Part shown: positions 54,101-63,931 of the stretch, piece by piece | Layout of the letters: every line of letters starts with the position of its first letter | Position numbering within the stretch: position 1 is the first letter of the stretch | Assembly: GCA_030549335.1 (NCBI GenBank) | Contig: JAUKPH010000023.1 | Location: 4,111,501-4,175,500 of the forward strand | Reading direction: 5' to 3' | Length of the DNA: 64,000 nucleotides | Source of the DNA: Pontederia crassipes | Taxonomy: Eukaryota > Streptophyta > Magnoliopsida > Commelinales > Pontederiaceae | Notes under the pieces: generated by a model | What the model was told of the DNA's origin: nothing | Databases searched by the model: none | The model's input: the letters and a program-made list of their open reading frames with translations, nothing else | Position numbers and translations under genes: made by a program

Positions 54101-55435
54101 AGAATTTTAACTCTATTTCAATTCGAAGTTGAACCGTTACAATCAAAGATAACGCTCTTGGGGATTAGAGTCTTAGAGTTGGGTTCAAAGCTATAAGTTA
54201 TAGATACTTATTACAACTTTTGGGTGTCCTAAGAGGTGATAGATCTTTAGAACTTTAACTCTATTTCAAATCGAAGTTGAACCGTTACAATCAAAGATAA
54301 CGCTCTTGGGGATTAGAGTCTTAGAGTTGGGTTCAAAGCTATAAGTTATAGATACTTGTTACAACCTTTGGGTGTCCTAAGAGGTGACAGATCTTTAGAA
54401 CTTTGACTCTATTTCAAATCGAAGTTGAACCGTTACAATCAAAGATAATGCTCTTGAGGATTAGAGTCTTAGAGTTAGGTTCAAAGCTATAAGTTATAGA
54501 TACTTATTACAACCTTTGGGTGTCCTAAGAGGTGATAGATCTTTAGAACTTTAACTCTATTTCAAACCGAAGTTGAACCGTTATAATCAAAGATAACGCT
54601 CTTGGGGATTAGAGTCTTAGAGTTGGGTTCAAAGCTATAAGTTATAGATACTTATTACAACCTTTGGGTGCCCTAAGAGGTGATAGATCTTTAGAATTTT
54701 AACTCTATTTCAATCCGAAGTTGAACCGTTACAATCGAAGATAACGCTCTTGGGGATTAGAGTCTTAGAGTTGGGTTCAAAGCTATAAGTTATAGATACT
54801 TATTACAACCTTTGGGTGTCCTAAGAGGAGATAGATCTTTAGAACTTTAACTCTATTTCAAACCGAAGTTGAACCGTTACAATCAAAGATAATGCTCTTG
54901 GGGATTAGAGTCTTAGAGTTGGGTTCAAAGCTATAAGTTATAGATACTTATTACAACCTTTGGGTGTCCTAAGAGGAGATAGATCTTTAGAACTTTAACT
55001 CTATTTCAAACCGAAGTTGAACCATTACAATCAAAGATAATGCTCTTGGGGATTAGAGTCTTAGAGTTGGGTTCAAAGCTATAAGTTATAGATACTTATT
55101 ACAACCTTTGGGTGTCCTAAGAGGAGATAGATCTTTAGAATTTTAACTCTATTTCAATCCGAAGTTGAACCGTTACAATCAAAGATAAAGCTCTTGGGGA
55201 TTAAAGTCTTAGAGTAAGGTTCAAAGCTATAAGTTATAGCTACTTATTACAAGCTTTGGGTGTCCTAAGAGGTGATAGATCTTTAGAACTTTAACTCTAT
55301 TTCAATCCGAAGTTGAACCGTTACAATCAAAGATAACGCTCTTGGGGATTAGAGTCTTAGACTTGGGTTCAAAGCTATAAGTTATAGATACTTATTACAA
55401 CCTTTGGGTGCCCTAAGAGGTGATAGATCTTTAGA
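48024..55435 (+). repeat. 3,700-bp (25-monomer) tandem duplication, apparently identical copies
   Basis: Copy 1 is about 48,024-51,723 and copy 2 about 51,724-55,423, with the match persisting to 55,435. The left limit is the difference TGCTAG (48,021) versus TGATAG (51,721). Rare markers keep the spacing exactly: AGCAATAAG (48,121/51,821), GGTGAATGATC, CAATCTAAG, AATCCAAG, AACATTTGGG, and AAGCTTTGGG, which creates a HindIII site (50,219/53,919 and 51,551/55,251). I noticed no difference between the copies, so this is the youngest large duplication in the window, or an assembly feature. Confidence 0.9.
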
Positions 55436-56194
55436 ATTTTAACTCTATTTCAATTCGAAGTTGAACCGTTACAATCAAAGATAACGCTCTTGGGGATTAG
55501 AGTCTTAGAGTTGGGTTCAAAGCTATAAGTTATAGATACTTATTACAACTTTTGGGTGTCCTAAGAGGTGATAGATCTTTAGAACTTTAACTCTATTTCA
55601 AATCGAAGTTGAACCGTTACAATCAAAGATAACGCTCTTGGGGATTAGAGTCTTAGAGTTGGGTTCAAAGCTATAAGTTATAGATACTTGTTACAACCTT
55701 TGGGTGTCCTAAGAGGTGACAGATCTTTAGAACTTTGACTCTATTTCAAATCGAAGTTGAACCGTTACAATCAAAGATAATGCTCTTGAGGATTAGAGTC
55801 TTAGAGTTAGGTTCAAAGCTATAAGTTATAGATACTTATTACAACCTTTGGGTGTCCTAAGAGGTGATAGATCTTTAGAACTTTAACTCTATTTCAAACC
55901 GAAGTTGAACCGTTATAATCAAAGATAACGCTCTTGGGGATTAGAGTCTTAGAGTTGGGTTCAAAGCTATAAGTTATAGATACTTATTACAACCTTTGGG
56001 TGCCCTAAGAGGTGATAGATCTTTAGAATTTTAACTCTATTTCAATCCGAAGTTGAACCGTTACAATCGAAGATAACGCTCTTGGGGATTAGAGTCTTAG
56101 AGTTGGGTTCAAAGCTATAAGTTATAGATACTTATTACAACCTTTGGGTGTCCTAAGAGGAGATAGATCTTTAGAACTTTAACTCTATTTCAAA
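53640..56194 (+). repeat. 1,332-bp (9-monomer) tandem repeat, about 1.9 copies
   Basis: Bases from about 53,640 match those 1,332 bp downstream until 56,194, where AACCG meets AACTG. The HindIII-bearing variant AAGCTTTGGG at 53,919 and 55,251 marks the two units. The older parallel pair sits at 50,219 and 51,551 inside the first 3,700-bp copy. There the second unit is cut short near 51,733 by the 3,700-bp joint. One difference seen is AACATTTGGG versus AACCTTTGGG near 53,770/55,102. The order of events is therefore 9-monomer duplication first, 25-monomer duplication second. Confidence 0.85.
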
Positions 56195-58260
56195 CTGAAG
56201 TTGAACCGTTACAATCAAAGATAACGCTCTTGGGGATTAGAGTCTTAGAGTTGGGTTCAAAGCTATAAGTTATAGATACTTATTACAACCTTTGGGTGTC
56301 CTAAGAGGTGCTAGATCTTTAAAACTTTAACTCTATTTCAATCCAAAGTTGAACCGTTACAATCAATGATAAAGCTCTTGGGGATTAGAGTCTTAGAGTA
56401 AGGTTCAAAGCTATAAGTTATAGATACTTATTACAACCTTTGGGCATCCTAAGAGGTGATAGATCTTTAGAACTTTAACTCTATTTCAAACTGAAGTTGA
56501 ACCGTTACAATCAAAGATAACGCTCTTGGGGATTAGAGTCTTAGAGTTGGGTTCAAAGCTATAAGTTATAGATACTTATTACAACCTTTGGGTGTCCTAA
56601 GAGGTGCTAGATCTTTAGAACTTTAACTCTATTTCAATCCAAAGTTGAATCGTTACAATCAATGATAAAGCTCTTGGGGATTAGAGTCTTAGAGTAAGGT
56701 TCAAAGCTATAAGTTATAGATACTTATTACAACCTTTGGGTGTCCTAAGAGGTGAAAGATCTTTAGAACTTTAACTCTATTTCAAATCGAAGTTGAACAG
56801 TTACAATCAAAGATAACGCTCTTGAGGATTAGAGTCTTAGAGTTAGGTTCAAAGCTATAAGTTATAGATACTTATTACAACCTTTGGGTGTCCTAAGAGG
56901 TGATAGATCTTTAGAACTTTAACTCTATTTCAAACCGAAGTTGAACCGTTATAATCAAAGATAACGCTCTTGGGGATTAGAGTCTTAGAGTTGGGTTCAA
57001 AGCTATAAGTTATAGATACTTATTACAACCTTTGGGTGCCCTAAGAGGTGATAGATCTTTAGAATTTTAACTCTATTTCAATCCGAAGTTGAACCGTTAC
57101 AATCAAAGATAACGCTCTTGGGGATTAGAGTCTTAGTGTTGGGTTCAAAGCTATAAGTTATAGATACTTATTACAACCTTTGGGTGTCCTAAGAGGAGAT
57201 AGATCTTTAGAACTTTAACTCTATTTCAAACCGAAGTTGAACCGTTACAATCAAAGATAATGCTCTTGGGGATTAGTCTTAGAGTTGGGTTCAAAGCTAT
57301 AAGTTATAGATACTTATTACAACCTTTGGGTGTCCTAAGAGGAGATAGATCTTTAGAATTTTAACTCTATTTCAATCCGAAGTTGAACCGTTACAATCAA
57401 AGATAAAGCTCTTGGGGATTAAAGTCTTAGAGTTAGGTTCAAAGCTATAAGTTATAGATACTTATTACAACCTTTGGGTGTCCTAAGAGGTGATAGATCT
57501 TTAGAACTTTAACTCTATTTCAAACTGAAGTTGAACCGTTACAATCAAAGATAACGCTCTTGGGGATTAGAGTCTTAGAGTTGGGTTCAAAGCTATAAGT
57601 TATAGATACTTATTACAACCTTTGGGTGTCCTAAGAGGTGCTAGATCTTTAAAACTTTAACTCTATTTCAATGCAAAGTTGAACCGTTACAATCAATGAT
57701 AAAGCTCTTGGGGATTAGAGTCTTAGAGTAAGGTTCAAAGCTATAAGTTATAGATACTTATTACAACCTTTGGGCGTCCTAAGAGGTGATAGATCTTTAG
57801 AACTTTAACTCTATTTCAAACTGAAGTTGAACCGTTACAATCAAAGATAACGCTCTTGGGGATTAGAGTCTTAGAGTTGGGTTCAAAGCTATAAGTTATA
57901 GATACTTATTACAACCTTTGGGTGTCCTAAGAGGTGCTAGATCTTTAAAACTTTAACTCTATTTCAATCCAAAGTTGAACCGTTACAATCAATGATAAAG
58001 CTCTTGGGGATTAGAGTCTTAGAGTGATGTTCAAAGATATAAGTTATAGATACTTATTAAAACCTTTGGGTGTCCTAAGAGGTGCTAGATCTTTAGAACT
58101 TTAACTCTATTTCAATCCAAAGTTGAACCGTTACAATCAATGATAAAGTTCTTGGAGATTAGAGTCTTAGAGTAAGGTTCAAAGCTTTAAGTTATAGATA
58201 CTTATTACAACCTTTGGGTGTCCTAAGAGGTGATAGATCTTTAGAACTTTAACTCTATTT
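56160..58260 (+). repeat. Downstream copy of the 2.1-kb block at 42.4 kb
   Basis: This is the partner of 42,395-44,500 at a shift of 13,763 to 13,764, with the same ordered variants (GGGCATCC, TTGAATCG, GGTGAAAG, GGGCGTCC, GAGTGATG, GTTCTTGGAG). It overlaps the start of the block shared with 38.5 kb, so this part of the array combines pieces of two upstream neighbourhoods. Private changes include TTGAACAGTTAC near 56,797, AATGCAAAG near 57,672 and GCTTTAAG near 58,186. Confidence 0.84.
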
Positions 58261-59978
58261 CAATCCGAAGTTGAACCGTTACAATCAATGATAAAGCTCT
58301 TGGGGATTAGAGTCATAGGGTAAGGTTCAAAGCTATAAGTTATAGATACTTATTACAACTTTTGGGTGTCCTAAGAGGTGATTGATCTTTAGAACTTTAA
58401 CTCTATTTCAATCCGAAGTTGAACCGTTACAATCAAAGATAACGCTCTTGGGGATTAGAGTCTTAGAGTTGGGTTCAAAGCTATAAGTTATATCTACTTA
58501 TTACAACCTTTGGGTGTCCTAAGAGGTGATAGATCTTTATAACTTTAACTCTATTTCAAACCGAAGTTGAACCGTTACAATCAAAGATAACGCTCTTGGG
58601 GATTAGAGTCTTAGACTTGGGTTCAAAGCTATAAGTTATAGATACTTATTACAACCTTTGGGTGCCCTAAGAGGTGATAGATCTTTAGAATTTTAACTCT
58701 ATTTCAATTCGAAGTTGAACCGTTACAATCAAAGATAACGCTCTTGGGGATTAGAGTCTTAGAGTTGGGTTCAAAGCTATAAGTTATAAATACTTATTAC
58801 AACCTTTGGGTGTCCTAAGAGGTGATAGATCTTTAGAACTTTAACTCTATTTCAAACCGAAGTTGAACCGTTACAATCAAAGATAACGCTCTTGGGGATT
58901 AGAGTCTTAGAGTTGGGTTCAAAGTTATAAGTTATAGATACTTATTACAACCTTTGGGTGTCCTAAGAGGTGCTAGATCTTTAGAACTTTAACTCTATTT
59001 CAATCCAAAGTTGAACCATTACAATCAATGATAAAGCTCTTGGGGATTAGAGTCTTAGAGTAAGGTTCAAAGCTATAAGTTATAGCTACTTATTACAACC
59101 TTTGGGTGTCCTAAGAGGTGATAGATCTTTAGAACTTTAACTCTATTTCAATCCGAAGTTGAACCGTTACAATCAAAGATAACGCTCTTGGGGATTAGAG
59201 TCTTAGACTTGGGTTCAAAGCTATAAGTTATAGATACTTATTACAACCTTTGGGTGCCCTAAGAGGTGATAGATCTTTAGAATTTTAACTCTATTTCAAT
59301 TCGAAGTTGAACCGTTACAATCAAAGATAACGCTCTTGGGGATTAGAGTCTTAGAGTTGGGTTCAAAGCTATAAGTTATAGATACTTATTACAACTTTTG
59401 GGTGTCCTAAGAGGTGATAGATCTTTAGAACTTTAACTCTATTTCAAATCGAAGTTGAACCGTTACAATCAAAGATAACGCTCTTGGGGATTAGAGTCTT
59501 AGAGTTGGGTTCAAACCTATAAGTTATAGATACTTGTTACAACCTTTGGGTGTCCTAAGAGGTGACAGATCTTTAGAACTTTGACTCTATTTCAAACCGA
59601 AGTTGAACCGTTACAATCAAAGATAATGCTCTTGGGGATTAGAGTCTAAGAGTTAGGTTCAAGCTATAAGTTATAGATACTTATTACAACATTTGGGTGT
59701 CCTAAGAGTTGATAGATCTTTAGAACTTTAACTCTATTTCAAACCGAAGTTGAACCGTTACAATCAAAGATAACGCTCTTGGGGATTAGAGTCTTAGAGT
59801 AAGGTGCAAAGCTATAAGTTATAAATACTTATTACAACCTTTGGGTGCCCTAAGAGGTGATAGATCTTTAGAATTTTAACTCTATTTCAATACGAAGTTG
59901 AACCGTTACAATCAAAGATAACGCTCTTGGGGATTAGAGTCTTAGAGTAAGGTGCAAAGCTATAAGTTATAGATACTT

Positions 59979-60002
59979 GTTACAACCTTTGGGTGTCCTA
60001 AG
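59979..60002 (+). other. Conversion-like patch between duplicate copies
   Basis: Within the 2,220-bp duplication the copies differ at five sites in 24 bases (59,979, 59,985, 59,991, 59,996 and 60,002), while the flanks are nearly identical. Related blocks near 45.47, 48.88 and 52.58 kb show the other form, CTTTCGGTGCCC. At three of the sites copy 1 carries the common form (CTTGTTAC and CTTTGGGTGTCC). The other two are private changes in copy 2. This is inferred to be a short exchange from another monomer. Confidence 0.6.
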
Positions 60003-62830
60003 AGGTGATAGATCTTTAGAACTTTAACTCTATTTCAAATCGAAGTTGAACCGTTACAATCAAAGATAACGCTCTTGGGGATTAGAGTCTTAGAGTTGGG
60101 TTCAAAGCTATAAGTTATAGATACTTGTTACGACCTTTGGGTGTCCTAAGAGGTGACAGATCTTTAGAACTTTGACTCTATTTCAAACCGAAGTTGAACC
60201 GTTACAATCAAAGATAATGCTCTTGGGGATTAGAGTCTTAGAGTAAGGTTCAAAGCTATAAGTTATAGATACTTATTACAACCTTTGGGTGTCCTAAGTG
60301 GTGATAGATCTTTAGAACTTTAACTCTATTTCAATCCGAAGTTGAACCGTTACAATCAAAGATAACGCTCTTGGGGATTAGAGTCTTAGAGTTGGGTTCA
60401 AAGCTATAAGTTATAGATACTTATTTCAACCTTTGGGTGTCCTAAGAGGTGCTAGATCTTTAGAACTTTAACTCTATTTCAATCCAAAGTTGAATCGTTA
60501 CAATCAATGATAAAGCTCTTGGGGATTAGAGTCTTAGAGTAAGGTTCAAAGCTATAAGTTATAGATACTTATTACAACCTTTGGGTGTCCTAAGAGGTGA
60601 AAGATCTTTGGAACTTTAACTCTATTTCAAATCGAAGTTGAACCGTTACAATCAAAGATAACGCTCTTGGGGATTAGAGCCTTAGAGTTAGGTTCAAAGT
60701 TATAAGTTATAGATACTTATTACAACCTTTGGGTGTCCTAAGAGGTGATAGATCTTTAGAACTTTAACTCTATTTCAAACCGAAGTTGAACCGTTACAAT
60801 CAAAGATAACGCTCTTGGGGATTAGAGTCTTAGACTTGGGTTCAAAGCTATAAGTTATAGATACTTATTACAACCTTTGGGTGCCCTAAGAGGTGATAGA
60901 TCTTTAGAATTTTAACTCTATTTCAATTCGAAGTTGAACCGTTACAATCAAAGATAACGCTCTTGGGGATTAGAGTCTTAGAGTTGGGTTCAAAGCTATA
61001 AGTTATAGATACTTATTACAACCTTTGAGTGTCCTAAGAGGTGATAGATCTTTAGAACTTTAACTCTATTTCAAACCGAAGTTGAACCGTTACAATCAAA
61101 GATAACGCTCTTGGGGATTAGAGTCTTAGAGTTGGGTTCAAAGTTATAAGTTATAGATACTTATTACAACCTTTGGGTGTCCTAAGAGGTGCTAGATCTT
61201 TAGAACTTTAACTCTATTTCAATCCAAAGTTGAACCATTACAATCAATGATAAAGCTCTTGGGGATTAGAGTCTTAGAGTAAGGTTCAAAGCTATAAGTT
61301 ATAGCTACTTATTACAACCTTTGGGTGTCCTAAGAGGTGATAGATCTTTAGAACTTTAACTCTATTTCAATCCGAAGTTGAACCGTTACAATCAAAGATA
61401 ACGCTCTTGGGGATTAGAGTCTTAGACTTGGGTTCAAAGCTATAAGTTATAGATACTTATTACAACCTTTGGGTGCCCTAAGAGGTGATAGATCTTTAGA
61501 ATTTTAACTCTATTTCAATTCGAAGTTGAACCGTTACAATCAAAGATAACGCTCTTGGGGATTAGAGTCTTAGAGTTGGGTTCAAAGCTATAAGTTATAG
61601 ATACTTATTACAACTTTTGGGTGCCCTAAGAGGTGATAGATCTTTAGAACTTTAACTCTATTTCAAATCGAAGTTGAACCGTTACAATCAAAGATAACGC
61701 TCTTGGGGATTAGAGTCTTAGAGTTGGGTTCAAAGCTATAAGTTATAGATACTTGTTACAACCTTTGGGTGTCCTAAGAGGTGACAGATCTTTAGAACTT
61801 TGACTCTATTTCAAACCGAAGTTGAACCGTTACAATCAAAGATAATGCTCTTGGGGATTAGAGTCTTAGAGTTAGGTTCAAAGCTATAAGTTATAGATAC
61901 TTATTACAACATTTGGGTGTCCTAAGAGTTGATAGATCTTTAGAACTTTAACTCTATTTCAAACCGAAGTTGAACCGTTACAATCAAAGATAACGCTCTT
62001 GGGGATTAGAGTCTTAGAGTAAGGTGCAAAGCTATAAGTTATAAATACTTATTACAACCTTTGGGTGCCCTAAGAGGTGATAGATCTTTAGAATTTTAAC
62101 TCTATTTCAATACGAAGTTGAACCGTTACAATCAAAGATAACGCTCTTGGGGATTAGAGTCTTAGAGTAAGGTGCAAAGCTATAAGTTATAGATACTTAT
62201 TACAGCCTTTCGGTGCCCTAAAAGGTGATAGATCTTTAGAACTTTAACTCTATTTCAAATCGAAGTTGAACCGTTACAATCAAAGATAACGCTCTTGGGG
62301 ATTAGAGTCTTAGAGTTGGGTTCAAAGCTATAAGTTATAGATACTTGTTACGACCTTTGGGTGTCCTAAGAGGTGACAGATCTTTAGAACTTTGACTCTA
62401 TTTCAAACCGAAGTTGAACCGTTACAATCAAAGATAATGCTCTTGGGGATTAGAGTCTTAGAGTAAGGTTCAAAGCTATAAGATATAGATACTTATTACA
62501 ACCTTTGGGTGTCCTAAGTGGTGATAGATCTTTAGAACTTTAACTCTATTTCAATCCGAAGTTGAACCGTTACAATCAAAGATAACGCTCTTGGGGATTA
62601 GAGTCTTAGAGTTGGGTTCAAAGCTATAAGTTATAGATACTTATTACAACCTTTGGGTGTCCTAAGAGGTGCTAGATCTTTAGAACTTTAACTCTATTTC
62701 AATCCAAAGTTGAATCGTTACAATCAATGATAAAGCTCTTGGGGATTAGAGTCTTAGAGTAAGGTTCAAAGCTATAAGTTATAGATACTTATTACAACCT
62801 TTGGGTGTCCTAAGAGGTGAAAGATCTTTG

Positions 62831-63064
62831 GAACTTTAACTCTATTTCAAATCGAAGTTGAACCGTTACAATCAAAGATAACGCTCTTGGGGATTAGAGT
62901 CTTAGAGTTAGAGTTCTAAAGATCTATCACCTCTTAGGACACCCAAAGGTTGTAATAAGTATCTATAACTTATAGCTTTGAACCTAACTCTAAGACTCTA
63001 ATCCCCAAGAGCGTTATCTTTGATTGTAACGGTTCAACTTCGATTTGAAATAGAGTTAAAGTTC
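62831..63064. repeat. 81-bp perfect inverted repeat with 72-nt spacer
   Basis: Bases 62,831-62,911 are the exact reverse complement of 62,984-63,064, with 62,912-62,983 between them. The first mismatch outward is at 62,830, where GATCTTTGG faces GATCTTTAG. Beyond it the pairing continues imperfectly, because both arms consist of the same satellite. The first inverted monomer is the same subtype (AAATCGAAG, GATAACG, GAGTTAGG) as the interrupted forward monomer. Single strands could fold here into a long hairpin or cruciform. Confidence 0.9.
62903..62911. other. Orientation switch point of the satellite array
   Basis: The forward array reads to about monomer position 75 and then switches to the opposite strand at about monomer position 8. 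The nine bases TAGAGTTAG fit both sides. On the forward side they are the second TTAGAGT repeat of a GAGTTAGG-type monomer. On the inverted side they are the complement of a monomer start preceded by the variant GAACTC, a variant also seen in the inverted arm at 63,200. The exact breakpoint therefore cannot be placed within these nine bases. No unrelated sequence lies at the joint. Confidence 0.93.
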
Positions 63065-63437
63065 TAAAGATCTATCACCTCTTAGGACACCCAAAGGTTG
63101 TAATAAGTATCTATAACTTATAGCTTTGAACCTAACTCTAAGACTCTAATCCCCAAGAGCGTTATCTTTGATTGTAACGGTTCAACTTCGGTTTGCAATA
63201 GAGTTAGAGTTCTAAAGATCTATCACCTCTTAGGGCACCCAAAGGTTGTAATAAGTATCTATAACTTATAGCTTTTAACATTACTCTAAGACTCTAATCC
63301 CCAAGTGCGTTATCTTTGATTGTAACGGTTCAACTTCGGTTTGAAGTAGAGTTAAAGTTCTAAAGATCTATCACCTCTAAGGGCACCCAAAGGTTGTAAT
63401 AAGTATCTATAACTTATAACTTTGAACCTTACTCTAA

Positions 63438-63457
63438 CAATCTATTCCGCAATATCG
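63438..63457 (-). other. Diverged patch in an inverted monomer
   Basis: Six substitutions fall within about 20 bases, giving AACAATCTATTCCGC and AATATCG where neighbouring inverted monomers read AAGACTCTAATCCCC and AAGAGCG. Both flanks are normal. No such cluster was seen in the forward array. Confidence 0.75.
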
Positions 63458-63791
63458 TTATCTTTGATTGTAACGGTTCAACTTCGGTTTGAAATAGAGT
63501 TAAAGTTCTAAAGATCTATCACCTCTTAGGGCACCCAAAGGTTGTAATAAGTATCTATAACTTATAGCTTTGAACCTAACTCTAAGACTCTAATCACCAA
63601 GAGCGTTATCTTTGATTGTAACGGTTCAACTTCGGTTTGAAATAGAGTTAAAGTTCCAAACATCTATCACCTCTTAGGACATCCAAAGGTTGTAATAAGG
63701 ATCTATAACTTATAGCTTTGAACCTTACTCTAAGACTCTAATCCCCAAGAGCGTTATCTTTGAATGTAACGGTTCAACTTCGGTTTGAAAT

Positions 63792-63931
63792 AGAGTTAAA
63801 GTACTATCACCTCTTAGGACACCCAAAGGTTGTAATAAGTATCTATAACTTATAGCTTTGAACCTTACTCTAAGACTCTAATCCCCAAGAGCGTTATCTT
63901 TGCTTGTAACGGTTCAACTTCGGTTTGAAAT
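63792..63931 (-). repeat. Inverted monomer with an 8-bp deletion
   Basis: This monomer is 140 bp long. After AGAGTTAAAGT it continues with ACTATCACC, dropping eight bases that include the BglII site present in most monomers. The following partial monomer also has changes at the same place (TTCAAAAGATC). Confidence 0.85.

Larger units (their letters stand above)
1..62911 (+). repeat. 148-bp satellite array, forward orientation
   Basis: About 425 head-to-tail copies of a 148-bp monomer. Taking the first base as TTAACTCTATTTC, successive starts fall at 1, 149, 296, 444 and 592. The consensus is about 36% GC by hand count. Landmarks in monomer coordinates are: GAACCGTTAC near 25, CTCTTGGGGATT near 49, two copies of TTAGAGT at 59-65 and 67-73, a 13-bp palindrome at 85-97, CCTTTGGGTG near 111, and a BglII site (AGATCT) near 135. 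Recurrent variants define subfamilies: CAAAGATAACG, CAATGATAAAG or CAAAGATAATG, and GAGTTGGG, GAGTAAGG, GAGTGAGG or GAGTTAGG. The CAATGATAAAG form usually occurs with GAGTAAGG. Most neighbouring monomers differ by a few per cent. Because 148 is not a multiple of three, the reading frame shifts with every copy, and stop codons occur in all three forward frames of the consensus, so no coding use is expected. No unrelated insertion was seen. I do not recognise the family. Confidence 0.98.
58541..62911 (+). repeat. 2,220-bp (15-monomer) tandem duplication cut by the inversion
   Basis: Copy 1 is about 58,541-60,760 and copy 2 about 60,761-62,911. Shared markers are GACTTGGG (58,614/60,833), AAGAGTTGATAG (near 59,704/61,924), TTATAAATAC, TTACGACC, CTAAGTGGTGATAG and GATCTTTGGAAC (near 60,604/62,824). 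The shift is 2,219 before a one-base deletion near 59,660 (TTCAAGC) and 2,220 after it. Copy 2 stops at the orientation switch. Without the switch its next bases would read GGTTCAAAG, as at 60,691. Confidence 0.88.

Noticed and set aside
50219-55256. HindIII sites (AAGCTT) as boundaries of an inserted element
   Set aside because: They come from one C-to-G change in CAACCTTTGG, copied by the 1,332-bp and 3,700-bp duplications. The surrounding sequence is ordinary monomer.
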